64,000 bases of DNA from Nonomuraea sediminis (lineage in GTDB: Bacteria; Actinomycetota; Actinomycetes; Streptosporangiales; Streptosporangiaceae): positions 62,001-126,000 of the forward strand of contig NZ_JAHDTI010000012.1 of NCBI RefSeq assembly GCF_018531495.1, read 5' to 3'. Below the pieces are notes generated by a model. It ran no database searches. It saw only the letters and a program-made list of their open reading frames with translations, and was not told the origin of the DNA. Numbering within the stretch: position 1 is the stretch's first letter; the number at the start of each line of letters is the position of its first letter. A program made the position numbers and the translations under genes. Shown here in pieces: positions 17,210 through 25,905 of this stretch.

Positions 17210-18364
17210 ATGAGTGATTCGGCTGCTGCAGCCCGACGAAGGCTGCGAGATGGTGGTCGCCTCCAATCCGTGGACCCAGGAGATGCTCACCAGGCTTCTC
17301 ACAAAGCTACGGTGAACGCTGGCCCGCTGGCTGGCATCCGGATTCTCGAGGTAGGTACCATGCTCGCCGGACCGTACGCAACGATGATGCTCGCCGACCT
17401 AGGCGCCGAGGTGACCAAGGTCGAGCCGCCGGGCGGGGATATTTCGCGGACCGTCAGCGACGCCTACTTCGCCAGCCTCAATCGCGGCAAGCGCAGCGTT
17501 TGCCTCGACTTGACGACCGAAGAAGGGCAAGTGGGCCTCGGCAATCTCGTTGCTGAGGCGCATGCCCTTCTGGTCAATCTAAGACCCTCGACGATCCGCC
17601 GACTCGGACTGACCTACGACGCTCTGCGGCGCTGGAACGAGCAGATCGTCTGCGTCGCGCTTACTGGCTACGGGCTAGACGCGGGCGATGACCCGGCGTT
17701 CGATTACGTGATCCAAGCGGTCACTGGCGTCGCTGCGCTGACCGGTGATCCGGGCGGGCCACCGATGCTGCCGGGATACCCTACGGCGGACAACTCCGCC
17801 GGGCTGACCGCTGCGCTTGGCCTGCTCGCCAAGGTTGTCTCTGGGCACGGCGGTCAGGTAGAGGTGTCGATGCGGGACGTCATGTTCTCCCAGCTCAACT
17901 ACCGGGCCTCAGCCCATCTAAACGAGGGAACGACACCACGCCGCCTGCCGTTTGGCGCGCACCCTCACTATGTTCCGGGGCAACTGTTCCCAACCGCGGA
18001 GGGTTATCTAGCATTGTTCATCACGCATGATCGCTTCTGGCGGTCGTTCGCTGCGGAGGCGGGGATCAGGGGTTTCCCGACGATGGCCGAGCGTGCCGCG
18101 CGGCGTGAGGAGGTACTCGCTGTCGTTACCGAGGCCCTTGTCACCGACACGGCCGCTGGGTGGCAAGCGCGGTTGAGCCCGCTGGGGGTAGCAGCAGCGG
18201 CTGTGCGGAGCTTGCCAGAAGCGCTGGCGGTCAGCCCGGAGATGATCGTGCCAGCCGGCGATTTCCGGCTGGTCGCCAGTCCGGTCCGGGTCGCGGGCTA
18301 CGCGCCTGAGTACGGGCCGCCGCCGCGCTTGGGCGAGCACGGCGGCGTGCCGGGTCACCCGTAA
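17210..18364 (+). CDS. Family III CoA-transferase (CaiB/BaiF)
   Basis: A 384-residue class III CoA-transferase. The fold begins at GPLAGIRILEVGTMLAGPYA. ADLGAEVTKVEPPGGD follows. The catalytic Asp is D165 in PAFDYVIQAVTG, which forms the acyl-enzyme anhydride. Later parts include VSMRDVMFSQLNYRAS and the FGAHPHYVPGQLFPT segment. I chose the ATG at 17210 because of the strong AAGGAGG Shine-Dalgarno 5 nt upstream; the frame is open back to 17027 inside the acetyltransferase gene. It would transfer CoA between carboxylic acids, possibly activating a cluster building block. About 40 residues precede the conserved fold, more than usual, so a later start is possible. Confidence 0.85.
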   Translation: MSDSAAAARRRLRDGGRLQSVDPGDAHQASHKATVNAGPLAGIRILEVGTMLAGPYATMMLADLGAEVTKVEPPGGDISRTVSDAYFASLNRGKRSVCLDLTTEEGQVGLGNLVAEAHALLVNLRPSTIRRLGLTYDALRRWNEQIVCVALTGYGLDAGDDPAFDYVIQAVTGVAALTGDPGGPPMLPGYPTADNSAGLTAALGLLAKVVSGHGGQVEVSMRDVMFSQLNYRASAHLNEGTTPRRLPFGAHPHYVPGQLFPTAEGYLALFITHDRFWRSFAAEAGIRGFPTMAERAARREEVLAVVTEALVTDTAAGWQARLSPLGVAAAAVRSLPEALAVSPEMIVPAGDFRLVASPVRVAGYAPEYGPPPRLGEHGGVPGHP

Positions 18365-18403
18365 CGCGTGTTTCATCCCATCCTGTGCCGCTCGAATATT
18401 GGG

Positions 18404-19260
18404 TTACGCGGCCTGAGCTGTGGTTAAGCGGCGTGATGGTATTCGCTGATCACGCCTGCGACGACGGGCTTTCGGCGGATGGATCGCAGCCGGGGGGCGT
18501 TGTTGCCGGGCCTGGTGCGGCCGGTGCCCGTTGTAGTGGATCAGGTACTCGCGGAGCACGAGGGTCGGATGGCTTTCACTGAGGATCAGGGGCCGGTCCA
18601 GGAGTTCGCGGCGCAGGGTACCGATGACTCGCTCGCAGATGGCGTTCATCCTCGGCGTCTGCGGCAGGGTCGCAATGCCCCGAAGCCCTTCGGTTTTAAA
18701 GCTGAATGCGGAGGTGAAGATCGGGTCCTGATCGTGGATCAAGAACCGCATCCCGGCGATGCGGTCACCCACGTCCATGACCAGGTTGCGAGCCTGCTGC
18801 CGGTGGGGCGCCGGATCGATATCGGCCGAACGGATCTCCCACACGGTGGAGGCCGTGATCCTGTAGCCCAGGCGGGCCGACTCGCCTGGATCCGCCGATG
18901 CCCCCAGGTCGGGGTCTCCCGAGCCATCCAAACAATCACGGGTGCGGGGGCGTCCCAGGCATCGGTGAACGTTCACTTACGCGCTACTAGGTTTGTGACG
19001 CCAGCGAGCAAGATCGTCGCCTGGAGTGACGGGAAGCACCTCCGCCCGCCAGCCGCGTCACCAACCTCACGGGACAGAACAGCTAGGCCAGCCGCGACAA
19101 CCCCGTGAGCCAGAGCCTGTCGGCATGATCCCACCGCGGTTGGCGATCGAGTTGACAGCGGAGCACCTGGTTCTCGTGACGCAGCACCAGCAGCTCAGCC
19201 TCTTTGGACAGGTCAGCGCAGATCGGCACCGCCACAAGGTCGAACAAGCACCACACCAAC
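18404..19260 (-). pseudogene. rve-type transposase remnant, several frames
   Basis: Read leftward, the pieces appear in order. ELLVLRHENQVLRCQLDRQP and RWDHADRLWLTGLSRLA (N-terminus, near 19200-19080) come first. Then come IVWMARETPTWGHRRIQ, GYRITASTVWEI, LVMDVGDRIAGMRFLIHDQD and a C-terminal part with NAICERVIGTLRREL and YLIHYNGHRPHQA. Frame changes separate them, and the segment with the first catalytic Asp is deleted. It is a decayed relative of the element at 10089-11284. It separates the CoA-transferase from the exporter genes. Confidence 0.75.
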
Positions 19261-19483
19261 GTCCCCCGGAAGAGAGCCGTTGGCTGGACAGATCCGGTCG
19301 GCGGTGGCTTTGGCTTGTGCGTCGTCGTTGGTCGGATGGTGGCTGACTGGCTGCGGATGGGCTTTGACTGAGGACTGGGTGAGGGTTCGGGGCGCGGTGT
19401 TCTGGGTTTTCGATTGACAGTGGATGAGAGGCGAGGAGATGCTCTCGGGCGCGTTCACGGGAGTTCACGGAGCGGAGGCTTTC

Positions 19484-21331
19484 ATGGAGGAGAACGCAGC
19501 GTATTCGCGATGGGGGTTGTGGGCGAGGACCGTTTGGGGACTGATGGTTGAGCGGTGGGGGTTATTGCGGTTCCTTGCTTGGGCTGGGCGAGTGGACTCT
19601 CTTGGGCTTGTTGGGGTTACGGGGGTGCTGGCGTTGGCGGCGCCGTTAATGGCGGTGGCTGCTGGTGAGCTGGTCGGGGCGGTTGCGCGTACGAAGGGCT
19701 TGGCGGGGGCGTTGCCTGCTTTAGGGGTCTTTCTTGGGGCGATGTTGCTGTATCAGGGGGCCTTGGCCGCTCAGCAGATCCTTGAGCATCGGGTTTCGTG
19801 GGCGATCGATGGTGGTGTGCGGCGGCGGATTCGAGAGCTGGCGGCGGCGCCGCGGGAGATCGGTCATTTGTCGGAGCAGAAGTTCATGGCTGATGCCGAT
19901 CGGGCGACGGATCTGGGATTCACATGGCGGACGCGGTCTGCTGGGACGGCTGTGACGGCACAGGTGTATCTGCTTGGGCGTCTTACCAGTACCGTCGCGG
20001 CGGCGGTGGTGCTGGCGTTGTACCTTCCGCTCTTGTCCGTTGTGCTGTTGGCGGTCTGTCTGCTCAACCGAGCGGCGGTTCGGCGGCAGTGGGTACATCT
20101 CGTTGGGGTCGAGGACGAGGCGATCGGCGGGGAGCGGAAGACCGAGTACTGGTCGGAGGTGGCCGCCGGGCCTGCGGCGGGTAAAGAGGTGCGGCTGTTC
20201 GGGTTGGCCGGGTGGATCGTTGACAGGCGTCGGGCCGAGCATCACGCCTGGATGTCCGTCCGGTGGGCGGCCCGGCGAGAGATCGTCCGCCAGCAGGGGA
20301 CGACCATAGGCCTCACCGCTCTCTCTGCGGTCGGTGTGCTCGTCGGTCCCGGTGTCGCTGCTGTCCAGGGCGTCTTGGACGCCGGTGAGCTGGCGACGTG
20401 CCTGGTGGCAGCGATGACGGTCTGGCACATCGGTATGCTCTTCGGCCAAGACCTGGACCTGGCGTACGGTCTCGGCGCGGTTCAGGCGCTGAGGCGTCTG
20501 GAGCTCTCGCACCGGGCGCCTGACGCGGAGACAGGGACCCGGGTCGGCCCGGGGGCGCTCGTCCACTTCGAGGCGGTCTCCTTCAGCTATCCAGGGGCGT
20601 CGCGGAAGGTTCTCGACGGGCTCGAGCTTGAGATCCGTCCAGGCGAGGTGCTGGCCGTCGTCGGAGCGAACGGCGAGGGAAAGACCACCCTAATCAAGCT
20701 CCTGGCCGGGCTGTACACGCCCACGAGCGGGCGGGTCACCGTGGGCGGTACCGATCTGGCCGAGGTCGACGTTGAGCACTGGCGGCGCCAGCTCACAGTG
20801 GTCTTTCAGAATTTTCTACGCTATCCCGCGTCGTTGCGCGATAACGTCGCGCTCGCCGCTCCCGAACACCCCGCCGATGACGAAGCCGTCCTCCTCGCAC
20901 TCGAACGGGCGGGTGCTGGGGCGCTTGTGCGGACCCTTCCTCGCGGCCTCGACACCCCCTTGTGGCGCAGCGGGGAATCTGGACGGGATCTGTCGGGCGG
21001 GCAGTGGCAGAGCGTCGTGATCGCTCGTGCACTGTTCGCGGTGGCGCACGGCCGCCGTCTGGTCGTCTTCGACGAGCCGACCGCCAACCTTGATGTCCGG
21101 GCCGAGACGGAGTTCTTCCAGCGGGTCGTCAAGGCCATCGGGGACGCCTCGGCGGTGCTGATCTCCCACCGGCTCTCCACGATCCGGCATGCCGACCGGA
21201 TCGTAGTCCTGCAGGACGGAAAGATCATCGAATCCGGCCGTCATGCCGACCTCATGCGCCGCGACGGTGCCTACGCGACCCTGTTCCGGCTCCAATCCGA
21301 GCACTTCGACACCGAGGCGGCCGCATCGTGA
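19484..21331 (+). CDS. ABC exporter half-transporter (TMD-NBD) 1
   Basis: A 615-residue fused permease/ATPase. The N-terminal membrane part (about 1-340) has hydrophobic helices near 40-80, 95-115, 160-200 and 275-330. The nucleotide-binding domain follows, with Walker A GANGEGKTT, a Q-loop in VVFQNF, the signature LSGGQWQ, Walker B LVVFDEPTANLD and the switch His in VLISHRLSTIRHAD. I start at the ATG at 19484, which has a GGAGCGGAGG ribosome site; an ATG at 19424 adds 20 residues. Its stop overlaps the next ABC gene start as GTGA, so the two are coupled and probably form a heterodimeric exporter for the cluster product. The first part of the gene is unusually G/T-rich compared with the rest. 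Confidence 0.88.
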   Translation: MEENAAYSRWGLWARTVWGLMVERWGLLRFLAWAGRVDSLGLVGVTGVLALAAPLMAVAAGELVGAVARTKGLAGALPALGVFLGAMLLYQGALAAQQILEHRVSWAIDGGVRRRIRELAAAPREIGHLSEQKFMADADRATDLGFTWRTRSAGTAVTAQVYLLGRLTSTVAAAVVLALYLPLLSVVLLAVCLLNRAAVRRQWVHLVGVEDEAIGGERKTEYWSEVAAGPAAGKEVRLFGLAGWIVDRRRAEHHAWMSVRWAARREIVRQQGTTIGLTALSAVGVLVGPGVAAVQGVLDAGELATCLVAAMTVWHIGMLFGQDLDLAYGLGAVQALRRLELSHRAPDAETGTRVGPGALVHFEAVSFSYPGASRKVLDGLELEIRPGEVLAVVGANGEGKTTLIKLLAGLYTPTSGRVTVGGTDLAEVDVEHWRRQLTVVFQNFLRYPASLRDNVALAAPEHPADDEAVLLALERAGAGALVRTLPRGLDTPLWRSGESGRDLSGGQWQSVVIARALFAVAHGRRLVVFDEPTANLDVRAETEFFQRVVKAIGDASAVLISHRLSTIRHADRIVVLQDGKIIESGRHADLMRRDGAYATLFRLQSEHFDTEAAAS

Positions 21332-23133
21332 CGAGACGATTCCAGACCGCGCGCCATCTGTTCCTGCTCGGGCTGCGCGCAGATCGCAGCGGTGTCTTTC
21401 TCGTCGCCACGTTGATCCTGGCGGCCTCGGCCGCGCTGGCCGGGACGGCGGCCGCCCAGCGCTGGATCGTGGAGGGCTCCGGTAGCGGTTCGGCGACCAC
21501 AGTGCTCCTGGCCGCCGCACTCGGGATCGTGGTCATGACCGCGCAGACCGCGCTCACCCGCCTGCGCCAGCTCCGCTGCTCGGACCTGGGCGAGCTCGTC
21601 GCCCGCGATCTCGACCAGGAGGTGCTGGCCGCGGCGGCGAACGTCCCGACGATCGAGCACCTCGAGCATCCCGAGTACGCCGACCGGCTGACGAGTCTGC
21701 GCCAGGGGACACGGGACATGGCCGAGACCTGCTGGTTCGCCGCCGAGGCGGGCGGAGCGATCCTGGGTCTGGCGTTCGGCGTCTGGCTGTTGGCGCACGT
21801 CGATCCGCTGCTTCCCGCGGTCATGCTCGCGGCGGCTCCGATGCTCTATTGCACCTCCCGGGCGCGGAGGCTGGTCCGTGAGGCGCGGGAGTCATCGGCG
21901 TCGGCAGCGCGGCTTGAGAAGGAACTGCACGAGCTCTGCACACGTCCGGAGTCCGGAAAGGAGATCCGGGTGGCCGGAAGCGCCGCCGAGCTCGGGCACC
22001 GTGCCGCGGCGCTTTGGACGGAGGCCGGATGGTCCGAGTCCTGCGCCCGAATCAGGGCACTCCGCTGGGAGCTGGCTGGCTGGATCTGCTTCTTCGCGGC
22101 GATGGCGGCGGCGTTCACGGCGCTGATCCACCTCCGCCAGGAGGGGCGAGCGACCCCCGCGGACATCGTCATGCTGATATCGCTCATGGGCCAGCTCACC
22201 CAGCAGGTGTCCATCGCCGTGTACGGCGTGGGACGGCTCAGCGAGAGCGCCCGTACGATCGACCACTATGTCTGGTTCATGGAGTACGCGGCCCGAGCAC
22301 GCCGCGGTGCGGCTTCTCCCCTGACCAGGTTGGCGCGGGGCATCGAGCTCCGCGGCGTGTCCTACTCCTATCGGGGTTCTGACCACCCGGTTCTCGACGG
22401 CATTGACCTCCACCTGGCCCCCGGGACGGTCGTGGGGCTCGTGGGGCTCAACGGCGCCGGGAAGACGAGCCTGATCAAACTCCTCACCGGCCTGAACGAA
22501 CCCACGGCCGGCCAGATTCTGATCGACAGAGTCCCCCTGCCCGAGCTGTCCCCTGTGGAGTGGTCCGCGCGGTGCACGGCGGTGTTCCAGGACTTCGCCC
22601 AGTTCCAGACGCTCGTCCGCGAGACCGTCGGGGTTGGTGACCTGCCTCGTCTCGACGACCTCGACGCGGTGACCGCGGCGGTCTGCCGCGCCGGCGCTAC
22701 GGCGCTCGTCTCAAGACTCGCCGACGGCCTGGAGACACAGCTCGGCCCGGTGTTCGACGGGGTCGAGCTGTCAGGGGGCGAAGGGCAGAAGCTCGCCGTC
22801 GCCCGCGGCCTGATGCGGCGCGAACCCCTCCTGCTGATCTTTGACGAACCAACCGCCGCGATCGACCCGGCGGCCGAGCACGAGCTCTTCCAACGATTCG
22901 CCGAGCAGGTGCGGGAAATGATCGCTGATTGCGGCGCGATCGCCATCTTGATTTCGCATCGATTCTCGACCGTTCGCATGACGGACAAAATTGTCGTCCT
23001 CGACCAGGGCATCATTGCAGAAGAGGGCTCCCATCATGAACTCATGAGCTCAGCGGGCCGTTACGCCGAACTTTATCGACAGCAGGCGAATGCCTACGCG
23101 GACAATGACTCCGCCGGCGCCGCGATCAATTGA
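21328..23133 (+). CDS. ABC exporter half-transporter (TMD-NBD) 2
   Basis: A 601-residue partner of the preceding exporter, starting at a GTG that overlaps its stop by 4 nt. Membrane helices occupy about 15-330. The ATPase domain has Walker A GLNGAGKTS, a Q-loop in VFQDFAQF, the signature LSGGEGQ, Walker B LLIFDEPTAAIDP and the His switch AILISHRFSTVRMTD. Both half-transporters keep Glu after Walker B, so both sites look catalytic. They are likely to export the biosynthetic product and confer self-resistance. The substrate cannot be read from sequence. Confidence 0.88.
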   Translation: MTRRFQTARHLFLLGLRADRSGVFLVATLILAASAALAGTAAAQRWIVEGSGSGSATTVLLAAALGIVVMTAQTALTRLRQLRCSDLGELVARDLDQEVLAAAANVPTIEHLEHPEYADRLTSLRQGTRDMAETCWFAAEAGGAILGLAFGVWLLAHVDPLLPAVMLAAAPMLYCTSRARRLVREARESSASAARLEKELHELCTRPESGKEIRVAGSAAELGHRAAALWTEAGWSESCARIRALRWELAGWICFFAAMAAAFTALIHLRQEGRATPADIVMLISLMGQLTQQVSIAVYGVGRLSESARTIDHYVWFMEYAARARRGAASPLTRLARGIELRGVSYSYRGSDHPVLDGIDLHLAPGTVVGLVGLNGAGKTSLIKLLTGLNEPTAGQILIDRVPLPELSPVEWSARCTAVFQDFAQFQTLVRETVGVGDLPRLDDLDAVTAAVCRAGATALVSRLADGLETQLGPVFDGVELSGGEGQKLAVARGLMRREPLLLIFDEPTAAIDPAAEHELFQRFAEQVREMIADCGAIAILISHRFSTVRMTDKIVVLDQGIIAEEGSHHELMSSAGRYAELYRQQANAYADNDSAGAAIN

Positions 23134-23298
23134 CGATCAATTTGCCCATCCGATAGTGTCAAGCCCAGCAAAGGCGAAGATCCGGCTATCGCTGGGGAGC
23201 TTGCGGAAGAAACGGCCAAATGAGGAACCGGACGGGTCGGCCCGTCACAGCCTTGACGATTGGTCGGCCGAATCTCCGGTCGGCAAGCGGGGTGAGAG

Positions 23299-23511
23299 GC
23301 CGATGCGGCCGACGACGATTTCCTCGCTGCCGTCGAGCACCGGGCGGCCGGTGAGGGCGGGAACAACAAATACGTCTTCTACGACGGACCGCCTTTCGCC
23401 AACGGCCTGCCGCGCTACGGCCATCTGCTCACTGGATACATTGACCCAATTTCATACTGGTCGGCGGTGGCTGATCACAGCATGATCGCGAGTCGGATGT
23501 TCGACCCCTGA
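23299..23511 (+). pseudogene. Fragment of isoleucyl-tRNA synthetase (ileS)
   Basis: About 70 codons encode a piece of the N-terminal catalytic domain of IleRS. DDDFLAAVEHRAAG leads to KYVFYDGPPFANGLPRYGHL and LTGYI. This covers the HIGH-class motif (YGHL; relatives have HYGHLLTG). After ID the sequence becomes unrelated (PISYWSAVADHSMIASRMF) and stops at 23511, just before an IS5-like element. The true N-terminus and over 900 residues of the enzyme are missing, so it cannot be a synthetase. It may be the scar of a resistance-type ileS copy or a fragment carried by transposition. Confidence 0.7.
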
Positions 23512-23626
23512 CGCAGAAGAGCCCCTGGTAGACGGGTTGATCACCACAACCATCACCGTCATCACCAGGAGCTCTGGGTGCTGTTCTATCGTGCCGGTCG
23601 ATTTGTCGCGTTCAACGCTGAACTAG

Positions 23627-24355
23627 GTGGCCGGGCTGATCCGCAGGCAGCGCAAGGCGATCGGATCGGCCTGGCGGCTGCTGAACCCCGGCCAGCAGGC
23701 GCTGCCAGTCCTGGTCTACCTGCGTAAGGGCGAGACGCTCATCGAGCTCGGAGCGGGTTTCGGAGTGTCGACCACGACCGCGTGGCGGTACGTCGAGGAG
23801 ACCGTGGCACTGCTGTCAGCCCGCTCGCCCAAGCTTGCCCAGGCGTTACAGAAGGCCAAGCGGGACGGGCTGCACTACCTGGTCCTGGACGGCACGCTGA
23901 TCCGCATCGACCGGATCAAGGCCGACCGGCCCTACTACTCCGGCAAGCACCGGGTACACGGAATGAACGTGCAGGTCATCGCCTCCCCCGACAGGATGAT
24001 CCTGTGGACGTCCGGAGCCCTGCCGGGCAAAGCCCACGACCTGAGCGCCGCCCGGATCTGGGGCATCCTTCGCGAGCTGGAGAAGGCCGGCATCATCACC
24101 CTGGCCGACAAGGCCTATCAGGGAGCCGAAAGACCGATCATCACCCCGTACAAGGGCAAGGACAAACCCACCTCACAGAAGCAGGCCAACCGATCCCATG
24201 CCAGGCTCCGCGGACCCGGCGAACGCGCGAATGCCCAGCTGAAGAGCTGGAAGATTCTGCGAAAGCTGCGCTGCTGCCCGCTCAAGGCCGGCCATCTGTG
24301 CAAGGCCATCACCGTCCTTCAAAACCACCGCGTCGCACAGACCGCACGAGGATGA
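23627..24355 (+). CDS. IS5-like transposase (DDE_Tnp_4 type)
   Basis: A 242-residue reading frame with an N-terminal HTH (TLIELGAGFGVSTTTAWRYVEE, about 35-57). The DDE core has Asp in HYLVLDGTLIRID, Asp in ITLADKAYQG and Glu in RGPGERANAQLKSW. Upstream, the true N-terminus appears damaged. Relatives read LFYRA...DLSRSTLNYVAGLI, whereas here the same bases give a frame change and a TAG at the Tyr position just before VAGLI. The copy is therefore either initiated internally or defective. The element probably spans about 23515-24360; its inverted repeats could not be matched by eye. Confidence 0.75.
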   Translation: MAGLIRRQRKAIGSAWRLLNPGQQALPVLVYLRKGETLIELGAGFGVSTTTAWRYVEETVALLSARSPKLAQALQKAKRDGLHYLVLDGTLIRIDRIKADRPYYSGKHRVHGMNVQVIASPDRMILWTSGALPGKAHDLSAARIWGILRELEKAGIITLADKAYQGAERPIITPYKGKDKPTSQKQANRSHARLRGPGERANAQLKSWKILRKLRCCPLKAGHLCKAITVLQNHRVAQTARG

Positions 24356-24813
24356 AGAAGGGTCTGTGTTGAACACCCCCATCGCCGAGAGCAAGAAATG
24401 GCAGGCCCTGCTCCGATGGCTGGCCCTCGCGAAGATCTTGAAGGGAGACCATCCATGCGATCAGATCGTTCTGGTGTCTGCCCGCGCCGCCCGACAGTGC
24501 ACAGTAATCACCCTTTCACTCGAACAAACTCAGGGCAATCACGTCCCGGATCCTTATCGTGTTTTCTCCGCGATCGGCTGGGGCTGCGGGCTGCGGCCGT
24601 AAAGATCCCCGTGCTCCTGATGCGGCGGCCTGGAGACGTGAACTTAGATCCACAGCTTCATCATAGGTACCGCATGTTGAACCGGAGACAGTCCTGCGTC
24701 ACCCTGCTGACGGCGGACTGCGATTACATCGTGGTCGTCTGCTTGACACCGTCCGGTAATGGCGATGATGCTTCGGGTCGCAAATCCACCGACTCCCGAG
24801 GGCAGCGTCAGTC
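24356..24813. other. Intergenic region before the thioesterase gene
   Basis: About 460 bp with no frame of coding character on either strand. It should contain the promoter for the thioesterase and possibly the megasynthase. No operator or RNA gene could be supported. Confidence 0.4.
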
Positions 24814-25560
24814 TTGGATACTCTCGATTGGACGAAGGGCGCCGTGCGCGCTGACACTGTCCGCTTGTACTGCTTACCGTTCGCAGGCGGCTCGGCGACG
24901 GTCTACCGCGACTGGGGTGCGATTCTGGGTTCGCGGTACCCAGTGGTGCCGGTGGATCTGCCTGGTCACGGTCGGCGGGTCCGCGAACCACTGTGTGGTT
25001 CACTCGATGCGCTGGCCGAGCTGCTGGTGACGGAGTTGTCGGAGGAGATGGGGTCAGGTTCTTACGCGATCTTTGGCCATAGTCTCGGGGGACTGCTCGC
25101 CTTCCAAATGGGCCACGAACTGGCCCGTCGCCGCCTACCGCTGCCCGTCCGGTTATTCATCTCCGCAGCGCGGTCGCCAGCCGAGCCGCATCCGTGCCTG
25201 CTGCATGAACTGTCCGATGCGGCGCTGGTCGACGCCCTGATCCGGTTGGCCGGCGATGTACCGTCGATCGACGGGCACCGGGAACTTATAGAGTTCATGC
25301 TTCCGGTTCTCCGCGCCGACCTACGACTCTCCGAGACGTGGCCCGGCCCATCGGCGCCGCCGCTCAGAGTTCCGGTTTCACTGCTGAGCGGCGCTAATGA
25401 TTGGCTGGCGCCGCCGGCGCAGGTGGCATCTTGGCGCCGGTACTTCGATAGTGAGGTCGCCGTGCACAGCTACCCAGGCGGCCACTTCTACCTCGGCACC
25501 GAGTCCACTGCACTACTGCGGGACATCGGTCGCGCGTTGTCGCGGGTGGCTGGGGAGTGA
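24814..25560 (+). CDS. Type II thioesterase
   Basis: A 248-residue alpha/beta hydrolase of the external thioesterase family that frees misloaded carrier domains. It starts RLYCLPFAGGSATVYRDWG and has PVDLPGHGRR. The nucleophile Ser90 lies in FGHSLGG, and a late SGANDWLAPP holds the catalytic Asp. The His is in YPGGHFYLG near the C-terminus. The start shown is a TTG; the GTG at 24844 (VRADTVRLYCLP) is an equally good and perhaps better choice. It lies just upstream of the megasynthase in the same direction, the normal context for an editing thioesterase. Since the synthetase ends in a reductase, this enzyme is not needed for release. Confidence 0.9.
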   Translation: MDTLDWTKGAVRADTVRLYCLPFAGGSATVYRDWGAILGSRYPVVPVDLPGHGRRVREPLCGSLDALAELLVTELSEEMGSGSYAIFGHSLGGLLAFQMGHELARRRLPLPVRLFISAARSPAEPHPCLLHELSDAALVDALIRLAGDVPSIDGHRELIEFMLPVLRADLRLSETWPGPSAPPLRVPVSLLSGANDWLAPPAQVASWRRYFDSEVAVHSYPGGHFYLGTESTALLRDIGRALSRVAGE

Positions 25561-25905
25561 CCTCCCGCCACGCCAACGCGGTGTTGCCTCACACGGAGTC
25601 GTCGGTGCCGCCTGTGAGCGGCGACCGAGGTGGGTGCCGAATCTTGCCGGTGACCGCAGCAACGAGGTCCTGCCGCAGAACGATTCCCCTCGTGTCGCCG
25701 GGCACCGCCATGCACGACGCCGCTGTGCGAAAACGAGGTGCTCGAGGACGTCGGTCCCGCCGACCGCCAACAGCTATGAGGCCGAGTGCAAGGGGTTCGA
25801 CGCAAGGCCCCTGCCAGGTCACGACACGACAACGTCTCACGATCCTGGTGTCTGCACCACGGGGTGAGGCGACTGCACTGTTCACGAAAGGTGCTGCCTA
25901 CTGCC
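25561..25905. other. Leader region of the megasynthase gene
   Basis: A 345-bp stretch between the thioesterase stop and the synthetase ATG. The megasynthase frame is open back to 25786, but codon use and domain content begin only at 25906. A weak GAAAGGTG Shine-Dalgarno lies before that ATG. No hairpin or small gene stands out. Confidence 0.4.
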
